A DNA stretch of 64,000 nucleotides from Leptolyngbya sp. SIO1E4 (GCA_010672825.2 JAAHFU020000001.1:310001-374000); one strand, 5' to 3'; numbered from the stretch's first letter, positions 41,706 through 51,291 are shown. Notes: generated by a model from the letters alone, not told the origin. Numbers and translations are program-made.

Positions 41706-43223
41706 TTACCAGTCCGCCCGCAGGCGAACGCCGAAAATGGTGTCAGACAGTTCATCTCGACTTTGCAGGCTCACCCCTGCTCGCACGCCGTCGGTAATCG
41801 GCGCATCGTAAAACAGCTCCCACACATCTGGGGTTTTGCCGGTGCGCAGGTCGCTATTAGAGAGCTGCTGACCGTAGGCCAATCCCAAGCGATCGCCCTC
41901 AGTAAAAAGCTCCAGCGCATTCAGGCCCAAGCTAAAGGTGCTGCCACCCCGATCTAAATCTTGGTTTTCATACCAGCCATAGCGGCCAAACAAGCCAAGG
42001 TTGAGCGATTCAATAAAATATTCGGCGTTGAAGCCATAGGCCACTTCTCGGTCATCATCCAACGGCCCAAAGCGGCCATCGCCACGGCCAAACTGAAAGA
42101 TTTCGCTAAAGCCATCGTCACTGCCCGCGTCACGGGCGGTCGCATAGGTTCCGCGCACAATCAGATTCTCAACCCGAAAGCCCACCTCTGCGGCAAAGCC
42201 ATCCAGGGCCAAGTCACCCAGCTCACGGCTAGAAGAGAACGCCGCCGCCTTGAGTTCTAACTGATCCGTCGCGCTCCAGTTCACCAGCAGGCCAGGGCGA
42301 CTAGCAATTCCGGTTGCACTCAAAGCCGGATTCGTCTGAAAAACTGGATTAAAAAATTGCGTCGCCCCATCTTTCGCAAAGCTGTTGCGATCAAAGTAAG
42401 ATGTAAAATCTATAAGCCCCGCAACCACCCTTAAATTGGGGAGGTTCTGAATCGGTGCAGCTGACACATAAAGCTCATTGAGGCTTAAGCCCTCTTCCCG
42501 CGAGTCAACCAGCCCTTCGCCGGTGGCTAAGTCTACAGTGGCTCCAAATAACACTTGCTCGCTAATGGCATAGATACCCGTCGCCCTCAGTCGTCCTGAG
42601 AAATCGTCATCCTGAAAAATTGAGACGGCTTGAAACTCTAGTAAGGGCTGGTAGGTCTGCAGGGGCTCAACGGCGGTAGGTTGAGGTTCCTCAGTGGGGG
42701 CCTCAGCCTCGTCCGTGCCGGTTTCAGAGGCTTGCGCGATCACGGCGGCCTCCGGTTCAAACATCGCCCCGGTCAACTCGTTGGCAGCCTCTGAAAAAGC
42801 AGTAAAGGCAATCCCAACAGAGTCAGCGGAGCCTAATTTGACCCCTGATGCTTTGGGCAAACTTGCCCTTTCCACCGGCACGGTAAAGTCCCCAAAACTC
42901 TGACCCCACTCAGCAGCACTCGACGCTGCGATATCCTCACGGGCTATCGTCGAGTCTGTCCCAACCGCATTAGCCAATTGCAGGTCTTCGGTTGCAGAAG
43001 AAATTTCCGGCGTTGGAGCCGATAACGGCATCGTCAATTCAGCCGTCTTAGGCTGAGGCTTTGTCGTCGCAGCGGCTGTCGACTGGCCGAGGATATTGAG
43101 TCCTACCATCAGCCAAAAGCTCAACCAAAACACCTGAGTTAGGCGACTAGAATAGGCCCAATTACTCAGGGGGTTCCAGATATCAGGATGCAAAATTCTC
43201 ATAGAACTAGAGGGGAAGCTCAT
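41706..43223 (-). CDS. Outer-membrane beta-barrel protein at the head of the cellulose operon
   Basis: The 505-residue protein has an N-terminal hydrophobic signal (VFWLSFWLMVGLNILGQSTAAA), about 150 residues of low-complexity linker and a C-terminal domain (about 190-505) of alternating amphipathic strands (GRLRATGIYAISEQVLFGATVDLAT, NLRVVAGLIDFTSYFDRN, GLLVNWSATDQLELKAAAFSSS, GVRAGVSLQSRDEL) ending in an aromatic C-terminal residue (GVRLRADW), a common outer-membrane barrel signature. I cannot name the porin family. It is the first gene of the cluster, 15 bases before the TPR gene. I infer that it provides the outer-membrane pore missing from the TPR-only BcsC-like protein. Confidence 0.72.
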   Translation of the reverse strand: MSFPSSSMRILHPDIWNPLSNWAYSSRLTQVFWLSFWLMVGLNILGQSTAAATTKPQPKTAELTMPLSAPTPEISSATEDLQLANAVGTDSTIAREDIAASSAAEWGQSFGDFTVPVERASLPKASGVKLGSADSVGIAFTAFSEAANELTGAMFEPEAAVIAQASETGTDEAEAPTEEPQPTAVEPLQTYQPLLEFQAVSIFQDDDFSGRLRATGIYAISEQVLFGATVDLATGEGLVDSREEGLSLNELYVSAAPIQNLPNLRVVAGLIDFTSYFDRNSFAKDGATQFFNPVFQTNPALSATGIASRPGLLVNWSATDQLELKAAAFSSSRELGDLALDGFAAEVGFRVENLIVRGTYATARDAGSDDGFSEIFQFGRGDGRFGPLDDDREVAYGFNAEYFIESLNLGLFGRYGWYENQDLDRGGSTFSLGLNALELFTEGDRLGLAYGQQLSNSDLRTGKTPDVWELFYDAPITDGVRAGVSLQSRDELSDTIFGVRLRADW

Positions 43224-44650
43224 TACAATATCAGCCCTGAATTAGGCCAGATGCGGATGGTGGCAGTCGTCTAGACTCACCCAGCGCCAGAATCCCTAGC
43301 ACGGTAATTGTGCAGAGAGACGGCTTGAGTTAACCGCACCAGAATTTTTGAAATCGACGTGTTGATGTATGGGTAGGCCGTCGCCAGAAATAGACAAAGC
43401 GATCTTGAAATCCACGCTTTCTGGGTGGCCTTAAAATCTATAGGTGCTTGCAATTAAGCAGTCTCCAAAAACTGCCTCAAAACCGTTCAAAAATGCTTAA
43501 TTAAGCCATAGAAACGGCGATCTAGAGCAGTTTTAACCTCACTGCAAAGCGTATCCTGACAGTTCTAGAGCCCAAAAGGCCATGCTAAAAAGCAGGAATG
43601 AGGTTGGGCTAAACGTCGCGATCGCCGTTACCTTTACAGCTTGAGCCAGAAGAATTTTTAAAAGCCACGCCGACTCCACACAAACAAGTGTCCAATCTAT
43701 GGGGAGAAGGCTGACTAGCGCCTAAATCAATACAGTCGAAATAGGGTTCCAGAAGGTTTAATGGATAACGCTTGACTGCAAATGAATGCTGCAAGAGATA
43801 CCTTTAAAAATTTCGACTGTTCTCACAAAAATCCGGAGAGGTTTTTACAAATCAAGATTTAGGACTTTACCCACTGACTGTGTAATCTGCAACAATCCTT
43901 CAAGATGCACCTTCAAAAATTTCAACTCTCTGGGTATCAGTCCGGAAAGTTTTAGCTATGAGGAAGGTATCCTCACTGCCTTAACCACAACACGTTGATA
44001 GAGAGCGTTGATAGAGAGATCTAAGACCGTACTCTGCCATCCACACCCCGGAAGAACCCAAAGGGCTATGTCTCGCCACGGTACAAAACCTCTGAAGACG
44101 GTTGCAAGAGGATTTCAGAGCTTTAACGAAGTCTTTATGAAGTAGCCTGGGTTCTTTCCGTATCTCCTACAAATAGGGGAATTCAAGCTAGAGCCCTCTT
44201 GGTGTCAGCACCTTCAAAATCAGCCATGACCGCCCCTCATCGCTATCTATCGCCACCTCACCGCCTGCGGCACCGTCCCTTGGCAAGGGGCGGTGGAGGG
44301 GGTCTGATCGGTCGCTTTAAAGACGAGAACGGGCATGGCCGGACGACTCCATGAGCGAGCCTCATAAAACGCCCAACCATTGGGCAGCTTTACACACCTC
44401 TCCTTACAGCCTTGAGGGATCTTTCTCAAAACCGAGGGCACCTGTAAACACCCGCAGGGTCTCAAGAGATACTCGGACAGATGGATGACCCGATGTATGA
44501 ACTGACTCACCTAACCTCATCCGGATATCCTCGTAGCTATCATCACTCTCCAGGTAGCCACCGTCACTCTACGGACGCGTATCCAACCAGACATTTGTGG
44601 ATATCCGTCAAACTTCTACACATTAAGCAGCAGAAATATTAAGAAACAGT

Positions 44651-44670
44651 AAATCAATTTATTTTGATTT
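44651..44670. promoter_or_regulatory. Inverted repeat upstream of first pix locus
   Basis: AAATCAATTTATTTTGATTT is an inverted repeat (7-bp arms, 6-base spacer). A related TCAATTTATTTTTTTTGATTT occurs at 54849-54869, at a similar distance (about 1.1-1.2 kb) upstream of the second locus, which suggests a conserved site. The factor is unknown. Confidence 0.35.
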
Positions 44671-45044
44671 GACGTTTCGCAGACTTTTATCTGAATATGA
44701 ATTCATAAGCCCCGCTGCGGTTAAAACAAACCTGGAACCAGCGCTGGACACCCCCTCCAGCGGCCAGGCGCAGCTCCTCAGCAGGAAAAGTTGAAGCGGG
44801 TCTCTTTTTCTAAGTGTCAGTCAGACCTGCATCCACTTTTTCTGATGTGGTTTCCAATTATGGTCTACCGAAGGTTCAGAGTATCTCATTCATTAAGAGT
44901 GCATTGACTTCGCCAAACCTGACTGGGTGCCCCACACAACCAAACACACTCAATCCGTCCCTTTTGAACGTTTTCTTAGAGGCAGCGCGTAATCGTTTGA
45001 CAGGTTCTAAGAGAAAGGCCTGACACGCTTATTCGCCTATTAGC

Positions 45045-45105
45045 AATCAGGGTAATTTCGAAAGTCGAAAACTGTGTTCTACCGCTTCTATTAGAGAAAG
45101 CATTC
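45045..45105 (+). promoter_or_regulatory. Upstream element shared by the two pix loci, copy 1
   Basis: The stretch beginning AGCAATCAGGGTAATTTC and running through AAAACTGTGTTCTACCGC aligns with 55203-55262 (AACAATCAGGGCAATTTT ... GCTGCACTCTACTG) with roughly 60-65 percent identity by eye. Both lie 700-800 bases before the pixG-like starts. Confidence 0.5.
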
Positions 45106-45748
45106 ACAGTGGAATAGCACTGACTCAACCCTTTATGAATTCGCGAAAATCTTGATTTTCGTACGGTGGGTACCGCCCACCGCCTTTACGTCAGTGCCAC
45201 TCATCCACAGCGTTGTCGGTCATTGTCTTCATCTATACAAGGTAGCAAGCGCAACAGGTTTATCGATTATAGAGACCTCTTTAAAGGCGCCCTTCAAGAT
45301 GATCAGATGATTGTCAGACCTTTCTCTCCACAGTACCCACAGGAAATTGATTGGTTCTAACCTACCGTTCTTCAAACCAATTCTTTGAAATAGCTTCATC
45401 TTGCTTTCTGGCTCTTTTCGGCCATAACGGATGGAATCTTGATGCCTTATATAGCTGTGCTCTAATCCCTTAGAGCATTGTTATCGGGCAGCAAAATCAA
45501 CTCAATTCCTGAGTTGAAGCATTCAACATCCTGAGTCCGCACCCAGTTACAGCCTTAAGGAGTTTTGGGATCCCTATCGCGTTTCCCCGTTGGTGCAGTC
45601 CATTCTAGGCCTTAATCTCTTGCCCCTGCCTCAACCAGGGTGTACTGCAACTGACTGAAACAGACGATATCTCACTCATCGATTCAGTCGTTGAGGCGAT
45701 GAAGCTTGTTTATCTGACCATTCCGTTGTTAACGCAAATAAGGCTGAA

Positions 45749-46927
45749 ATGCGCACAGAATTAGGACCTCCTGATATGACCCGCTATCGTTATCGCTCGC
45801 CCCAAGAGATTCACTTGCTCAGTGTTCTGGCGCAGACAGTCAGTCGACAAGCTAGTGGCTGTTTAAGCGTCACTGATGAAACTCATACCTGGACACTCTA
45901 CCTGGAGCGAGGCCAGCTGATCTATGCCTCCAATTCGCTAGATCCTTTTGGTCGGCTGGATCACCATCTGCGTCGGCTGAGTGCCCAAATTCCGGCACTG
46001 GCCAGCCCGGTGCGAGTACAGGTCAGACTCTTGTTTGAAAAGTCGATGGCAGAGGATATCGGTCGCTGCTGGGACTATGAAGCAATTTGCTGGTTAGTAG
46101 AGCAGCAGTACCTCACACCTCAGCAGGCAGCTGACCTCATCGAAGCATTAGCCAAAGAAGTGTTGGAAACGCTGCTGCCCCTGCATCGAGGAAACTATGA
46201 CTTGTTGGCAAAAGGGCTGCTGGCACAGCTACCTCGGTTCTGTCAGCTAGATTTACGAGTCCTGGTAGAGGCCTGCCATGTCCATCGACTGCGGCAACAG
46301 GCGTCCAATTCAGGCAAGCGTACCGTTAAAGCCCCAGTGCCACCCAGTCCCCCACTGCGGAACCCAAGCGTTCAAGCAAAGCCCGCTCCCTTACAGAACC
46401 CGGCAGCGCAGCCGCAGAGCCCCCCTTTGCAAAACATTGTCGTGCAGCCTGATAAACCGGGGATTCGTCGCTGGAGCCCTCCTGCAGCCCCTGCTTCGAT
46501 GACGCCTGTGACGCCCGTGACCCCGCCCCCAGCGTTGCGATCTCCCGGCACGTTGTCAAAACCGACCTACACCGTTGCCTGTATTGACGACAGCCCGACT
46601 GTTTTGCAGGCGATCGAGGCCTTTTTAGATGACAAAGCCTTTAAGGTTTTACAGATCGAAAATCCAGTCAGCGCGCTGATGAAGATTATCCGCAACAAGC
46701 CGGATCTGATTTTGCTGGACGTAACCATGCCCAACCTGGATGGTTATGAGCTGTGCTCACTCCTCCGACGTCACCCTTCTTTCAAACAGACCCCCATCAT
46801 CATGGTGACCGGTAATACGAGTTTGATTAATCGCGCGAAGGCAAAAATAGTCGGCGCTTCGGGTTATCTGACTAAACCCTTCACGCAGCCAGACCTGCTA
46901 AAAATCGTGTTCAAGCACCTGAAATAG
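45749..46927 (+). CDS. pixG: PatA/PixG-type response regulator (PATAN/DUF4388-REC), locus 1
   Basis: The 392-residue protein has an N-terminal DUF4388/PATAN-type domain (about 10-190; ASGCLSVTDETHTWTLYLERGQLIYASN, CWLVEQQYLTPQQAADL), a proline-rich linker (about 195-268) and a C-terminal receiver domain. In the receiver, IDDSPTVL supplies the acidic pocket, the phosphoacceptor Asp is in LILLDVTMPNLDG and the Lys in YLTKPFT. This is the architecture of PixG, PatA and related cyanobacterial regulators, which in phototaxis act on pilus motility. An AAGG five bases before the ATG at 45749 supports the start, and the same context is conserved at the paralogue (56022). First gene of a G-H-I-J-L-ordered cluster. 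The name is given by order and architecture, not by function test. Confidence 0.82.
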   Translation: MRTELGPPDMTRYRYRSPQEIHLLSVLAQTVSRQASGCLSVTDETHTWTLYLERGQLIYASNSLDPFGRLDHHLRRLSAQIPALASPVRVQVRLLFEKSMAEDIGRCWDYEAICWLVEQQYLTPQQAADLIEALAKEVLETLLPLHRGNYDLLAKGLLAQLPRFCQLDLRVLVEACHVHRLRQQASNSGKRTVKAPVPPSPPLRNPSVQAKPAPLQNPAAQPQSPPLQNIVVQPDKPGIRRWSPPAAPASMTPVTPVTPPPALRSPGTLSKPTYTVACIDDSPTVLQAIEAFLDDKAFKVLQIENPVSALMKIIRNKPDLILLDVTMPNLDGYELCSLLRRHPSFKQTPIIMVTGNTSLINRAKAKIVGASGYLTKPFTQPDLLKIVFKHLK

Positions 46928-47030
46928 ACCTCTTTTACACCTGCTTTCAGCCACGATATCAGCGGCTTAAAGCCCCTAGCTCCCAGCTCAACCTCAGTTT
47001 CTTAATCCAATCAGTTCCTTATTCAAACAG

Positions 47031-47417
47031 ATGACACCCATGAGTATTACGTTGACCCAAACCATCTTGATCGTTGAAGATACCCCTTCTGAAATGGAGC
47101 TTATGAGGTGCTACCTCTTAGAGGATGGCTACACCGTTATCGGTGCAGCAACCGCCCAGGAAGCGATCGATAAAGCTGTGGAGCTTAACCCTGCTGCCAT
47201 TGTTACGGATGTTGTGATGCCGGGTATGAGTGGCTTTGAACTTTGTCGCAGCCTCAAGAAGGCTCCGGCGACAGCCAACATCCCAGTCATCATCTGCTCG
47301 TCTAAAAATCAGGAAATTGACCGGCTATGGGGCATGAAGCAAGGGGCAGATGCTTATATCACGAAGCCCTTTACGCAGTCACAACTGGTTCGAGCGGTCA
47401 AGTCGGTCACATTTTAG
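47031..47417 (+). CDS. pixH: CheY-like response regulator, locus 1
   Basis: The 128-residue single-domain receiver has VEDTPSEM for the acidic pocket, the phosphoacceptor Asp in AIVTDVVMPGMSGFELC and the Lys in AYITKPFTQ. The WGMKQGADAYI phrase is typical of the PilH/PixH branch of cyanobacteria. Start ATG at 47031 or 47040. The PixI-like gene begins four bases after its stop, so the two are surely cotranscribed. It would receive phosphate from the PixL kinase. Confidence 0.85.
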   Translation: MTPMSITLTQTILIVEDTPSEMELMRCYLLEDGYTVIGAATAQEAIDKAVELNPAAIVTDVVMPGMSGFELCRSLKKAPATANIPVIICSSKNQEIDRLWGMKQGADAYITKPFTQSQLVRAVKSVTF

Positions 47418-47421
47418 AAGT

Positions 47422-47928
47422 ATGCATACATCAGCCATCGTTAAACTCTCAACTTCAGCCCCCAAAATGGCCGGGGACGCTTACTTAAAGTTCCATCTAG
47501 ACCCTGAGCAAGCGGCCATCTTCTCAATGCAACATGTTCAGGAAGTATTTACCCTGGCTTTACCACAGCTCACACCGATGCCCAATATGCCCCCTTGTAT
47601 GTTGGGCCTCATCAATCACCGTAACCGTGTTTTATGGGTTGTGGATTTAGCACTGCTGCTCAAGCTAAATCCATTAGATACCGCAGCCCAGCAGTACAAC
47701 TTGATTGTGATTCAGGTTGGGACGCTCAGCTTGGCGCTCGCTGTACAGCAAATTGCCGGAATGACTTGGTTTGAAAGTAATCGGATTCAATTGCCCACAG
47801 GAGGAGCCACTGCTGGGGTCATGCCTTACCTACGAGGCTGCATTTGGCAGGACGAAGCCCCCTTGCTGCTGCTAGATACTGCTGCCATTAGCCAGGCTTC
47901 AATGCTTAGAAACTTAGCACCCTCATAG
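47422..47928 (+). CDS. pixI: CheW-like adaptor, locus 1
   Basis: The 168-residue protein is a CheW domain throughout: YLKFHLDPEQAAIFSMQHVQEVFTL at the start, TPMPNMPPCMLGLINHRNRVLWVVDLALLLKL in the middle, and YNLIVIQVGTLSLALAVQQIAGM. CheW couples the chemoreceptor signalling tip to the CheA kinase. The ATG at 47422 is right after the regulator's stop; the longer frame to 47350 overlaps that gene and is rejected. A 271-base gap separates it from the receptor gene and could hold a second promoter. Confidence 0.88.
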   Translation: MHTSAIVKLSTSAPKMAGDAYLKFHLDPEQAAIFSMQHVQEVFTLALPQLTPMPNMPPCMLGLINHRNRVLWVVDLALLLKLNPLDTAAQQYNLIVIQVGTLSLALAVQQIAGMTWFESNRIQLPTGGATAGVMPYLRGCIWQDEAPLLLLDTAAISQASMLRNLAPS

Positions 47929-48199
47929 GCCAGGCATTTCTGACATACCCGACACCCGCTTATTGCAGTCTGTCACCCGCCCATAGATCGAGCAATAGAG
48001 CTAAACCTGAACCGAGGTTCTAGACACCGATTAAGCACTGACTAAGCGCCTGTAAATACCTTTGCAAACCTGGCTATGGGGCTTTGCCCTCTGGTCTAAT
48101 TTCCCCTGCCATTCACACACCTGCTCCCTGCATCTATCTTTCATGACTCGATTGAGTGCTACACCGCAATTTTCTTAATTTTCTCAAGGATGTTTTGCC

Positions 48200-51100
48200 A
48201 TGACTAATAGCGTTAGCCCCTTATCCCCAATGGGTACCGTTGATGTTCAGCCAACCAAGGCTGCCACTGGCCCCAACGACGCTGCAGCAACGACGAAGGT
48301 GGCTCAAACCCAGGCCGTCTCCCGCCCTGGAACTGATGATGCGTCTTGGCAGCTGACTGCCCAGCAGCCGCCTAAAGCCAGCAGTCTGCGCTTTCAACTG
48401 CTACGCGGCGTTCTACCGGCTGTCTTAGTTCCGCTGGCAATCGCAGGGGTCATGGTACAGCGAGTAGCCCACAATCGGTTAATGCAGGAGACCTCTGAGC
48501 AAGTCAGCAGCAAAGCCCTACTGGCAACAACCCTGACGCCCCGCTATATCAATGAGCTAGAAACGGTGCCCACACTCGTCGCTGACGCTGGCAGCTCTCA
48601 GCAGGTGCAGGTAATCGATGTCAACACGGGTAAGGTGCTGAAAACCCTGGACACCCAAGGCAACAGCGATTCGCAACCCGTCACGGGAGGCAACGCTGTG
48701 GCAGACGCAGCTCAGGGCTTAAGCAAGACGCCCTCGACGGAGCTGGCTCGCAATCGTTTCAAGGCTGAACTGACCACAAAATATGGCTTCAAAAATGTTG
48801 CCCTTGAACCCCTCAACATCGATGCTGCCCAACCGGGCGTCATGCTGTCATTCCAGCATAATCAGCGTCACTACTATCTCTCGACTCAGGCTGCAACGGG
48901 TTTAGTGGCGATCGCCTCAATCGAGACCCGCGAACTCGCCACAGCGGGCAATCAGCTAGCGCTGACGTTCTGTTTGGTCATCCTAGTCGCCGCCGGGGTA
49001 TCTACCGCAATTCTGGCCGGGCTAGTCAATCAGATCTCGAATCCACTGCGCTATCTCTCTAAAACAGCCGAACAGGTCACCGCCGGAAATCTTGATGTCT
49101 TGGCCCCGGCCTACGGTGCCCAAGAAACCCAAACCTTAGCCAACACCTTTAACGCCCTCGTCACCCAGGTCAAAGGGTTTGTACAAGAACAGGCCCAGGG
49201 TGTTGATCAAGCTCGACTGCTCTCAGAAATCGCCGGTTCCCGCGTTTACAATCACAAGAACCTCGCAAAAGTTTTCAACAAAGCCCTCATTGAGACTCGG
49301 ACAGCCTTAGCGGTCGATCGCGTCGTCGTTTATCGCTTTAACTCAGACTGGAGCGGCTACATCTCCCACGAATCCGTGGCCACAGGCTGGCCTGAAGCCC
49401 TCAATGACAAAATTGAAGACCCTTGCATTCCCCTAGAGCTGATCGAGGCTTATCAAAAAGACCGGGTTGTGCCCACCAATGATGTCTTTAATGCAGGCTT
49501 TCATCCCGATCACCTGAAGCTGATGGAGCGGCTGCAAATCAAGGCCAATCTGGTGGTTCCCATCTTGAAAGAGGGGCAGCTCTTTGGCTTACTGATTGCC
49601 CATCATTGCGCAGAAACCCACGCTTGGCAGAACTCAGAAGTGACCTTTATGCGCCAGCTGGCGGCCCAGCTCGGCAATATGTTGGATCAGCTCACCTATC
49701 TGCAAGCCCGCGATGCAGAAACAGAACGGGCAGAGTTCTTAAAAGATTTCACCCTAGAAATTACCCGCGCTGAGACCCCCAATGAAGTCTTGAATAAACT
49801 GCCCCTCAGACGGGTTCGCCAGGCCCTGCAGGTGGATCGGGTCCTGGTCTATCGGTTCGATGAAACCTGGAACGGCACCATCACCCACGAGTCGGTTGCC
49901 CCTGAGTGGCCCCAGGCCATTGGGGCTGAGATCTACGACCCTTGTTTTGAAAAAAACTATGTGGAGAAATATCAACAGGGACGCGTACAGGCAACCGCCG
50001 ATATCTATAACGCTGGCTTGACCGCCTGTCACCTCCAGCAGCTAGAACCCTTTGCCGTTAAAGCAAATCTTGTTGCCCCCATCAAACAAGGGGATACCCT
50101 GCTGGGCCTGTTAGTGGCCCACCAATGCACTAGCCCACGTCAGTGGCAGAAACAGGAAGTTGACTTCTTTACTCAGATTGCCACCCAGATCGGGCTGGCG
50201 CTAGATCGCAGCGAACTGTTGATTCAGAGAGAGGCTGCAGCGGCAGAGGCGCGATCGCTTGCAGCCGAACAGCAGCAGCAAAAAGAAGCGCTACAGCTGC
50301 AGTTAGTCAATCTGCTGGGTGAGGTAGAAGGGGCTGCCAGTGGTGATTTGACCGTGCGTGCCGATGTCACAGCCGATGAAATCGGCACCGTGGCTGACTT
50401 CTTTAACTCCATCATTGAAAGTCTGCGGCAAATTGTGACCCAGGTTAAACACTCAGCGCAGCAGGTCAACCAGTCGGTCGGGCAAAACGAAGCTGCCACT
50501 CGCCAACTAGCCGACAAAGCCCTCGGCCAAGCTGAAGACATCTTTTTGACCCTCAGCTCAGTCGAGAAAATGACCCAGTCTATCCACTCAGTGGCGGAAA
50601 GTGCCCACCAGGCGGCTCAGGTCGCTCGCACGGCTTCGGCCACCGCCGAATCTGGCAGTATTGCCATGGAGCGTACGGAGCGCAATATTCTCATGCTGCG
50701 TGAAACCGTTGGCATGACGGCTAAGCAGGTGAAGCGTCTGGGTGAATCTTCCCAGCAAATCTCGCGGGTAGTCTCCCTGATTAATCAAATTGCGGTTCAA
50801 ACCAACCTGCTCGCCATTAACGCTGGCATTGAAGCAGCCCGCGCTGGGGAAGAGGGGCAAGGCTTCGCGGTGGTTGCTGAAGAAGTGGGTGAACTGGCCA
50901 ACCGCTCAGCTTCGGCCACCCAAGAGATTGAAAAAATCGTCGACGTGATTCAGCGCGAAACCGCTCAAGTGGTGGAGGCCATGGAGCAAAGCACCACACA
51001 GGTAGTTGAGGGCACTCGCCTAGTAGAAGACACCAAAACTAGCCTGGGTCAAATCCTCAAGGTTTCTCGCCAGATTGACCAGCTCGTGCAGTCTATTTCA

Positions 51101-51286
51101 AATGCGACGGTCTCTCAGGTAGAAACCTCCGCAGACGTTTCCCACCTGATGCAAATGGTGGCAGAGGTCTCTAAGCAGACCTCCAACTCATCGTTGCAGG
51201 TATCTGATGCCTTACGCTCCACAGTGGTTATTGCTGAAGAGCTGCAGGCATCCGTTGGCACATTCAAAGTTAACGCTGAGGGGTAA
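48200..51286 (+). CDS. pixJ: Methyl-accepting phototaxis receptor with tandem GAF domains, locus 1
   Basis: The 1028-residue receptor has a long hydrophilic N-terminus, TM1 (about 67-90), a periplasmic domain, TM2 (about 252-275), a HAMP domain (to about 330), GAF1 (about 345-500), GAF2 (about 520-680), a second HAMP-like segment (about 700-755) and a methyl-accepting signalling domain with the tip [39 protein letters not shown]2 has DPCF (Cys582) and ACH (Cys610), 28 residues apart, the arrangement of DXCF cyanobacteriochromes. GAF1 keeps DPC (Cys409) but has Asp437 where the chromophore Cys should be. The order resembles PixJ, whose second GAF binds bilin. AAGGA lies about 9 bases before the ATG at 48200. 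The kinase gene follows after five bases. Confidence 0.88.
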   Translation: MTNSVSPLSPMGTVDVQPTKAATGPNDAAATTKVAQTQAVSRPGTDDASWQLTAQQPPKASSLRFQLLRGVLPAVLVPLAIAGVMVQRVAHNRLMQETSEQVSSKALLATTLTPRYINELETVPTLVADAGSSQQVQVIDVNTGKVLKTLDTQGNSDSQPVTGGNAVADAAQGLSKTPSTELARNRFKAELTTKYGFKNVALEPLNIDAAQPGVMLSFQHNQRHYYLSTQAATGLVAIASIETRELATAGNQLALTFCLVILVAAGVSTAILAGLVNQISNPLRYLSKTAEQVTAGNLDVLAPAYGAQETQTLANTFNALVTQVKGFVQEQAQGVDQARLLSEIAGSRVYNHKNLAKVFNKALIETRTALAVDRVVVYRFNSDWSGYISHESVATGWPEALNDKIEDPCIPLELIEAYQKDRVVPTNDVFNAGFHPDHLKLMERLQIKANLVVPILKEGQLFGLLIAHHCAETHAWQNSEVTFMRQLAAQLGNMLDQLTYLQARDAETERAEFLKDFTLEITRAETPNEVLNKLPLRRVRQALQVDRVLVYRFDETWNGTITHESVAPEWPQAIGAEIYDPCFEKNYVEKYQQGRVQATADIYNAGLTACHLQQLEPFAVKANLVAPIKQGDTLLGLLVAHQCTSPRQWQKQEVDFFTQIATQIGLALDRSELLIQREAAAAEARSLAAEQQQQKEALQLQLVNLLGEVEGAASGDLTVRADVTADEIGTVADFFNSIIESLRQIVTQVKHSAQQVNQSVGQNEAATRQLADKALGQAEDIFLTLSSVEKMTQSIHSVAESAHQAAQVARTASATAESGSIAMERTERNILMLRETVGMTAKQVKRLGESSQQISRVVSLINQIAVQTNLLAINAGIEAARAGEEGQGFAVVAEEVGELANRSASATQEIEKIVDVIQRETAQVVEAMEQSTTQVVEGTRLVEDTKTSLGQILKVSRQIDQLVQSISNATVSQVETSADVSHLMQMVAEVSKQTSNSSLQVSDALRSTVVIAEELQASVGTFKVNAEG

Positions 51287-51291
51287 TTACG

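Larger units (their letters stand above)
43224..45748. other. 2.5-kb divergent intergenic region, no supported gene
   Basis: This large gap between the cellulose operon and the first pix-like locus has only short frames on both strands (43609-43794 minus, 43786-43998 plus, 44247-44510 minus, 44814-45023 plus, 45166-45360 plus), none with a family I recognise or a good ribosome site. The 43609-43794 frame ends with CLCGVGVAFKNSS, loosely like a SEC-C zinc motif. Two imperfect copies of ACCTT.AAAAATTTC.ACT...CCGGA.AG.TTT occur at about 43799-43845 and 43911-43953. Islands of similarity to the 54.3-56.0 kb spacer occur at 44651-44672 and 45045-45105. It may contain regulatory RNA or decayed genes. 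Confidence 0.55.

Noticed and set aside
41574-41957. Plus-strand frame of 127 codons across the bcs genes
   Set aside because: It is the complement of two well-supported minus-strand genes.
44247-44510. Minus-strand 87-codon frame in the gap before pix locus 1
   Set aside because: Basic, Pro/Cys-rich translation with no family match I can support and no ribosome site; could be a decayed gene, but not shown.
47350-47421. Upstream extension of the CheW-like gene
   Set aside because: It overlaps the preceding regulator in another frame; the ATG at 47422 is directly after its stop.
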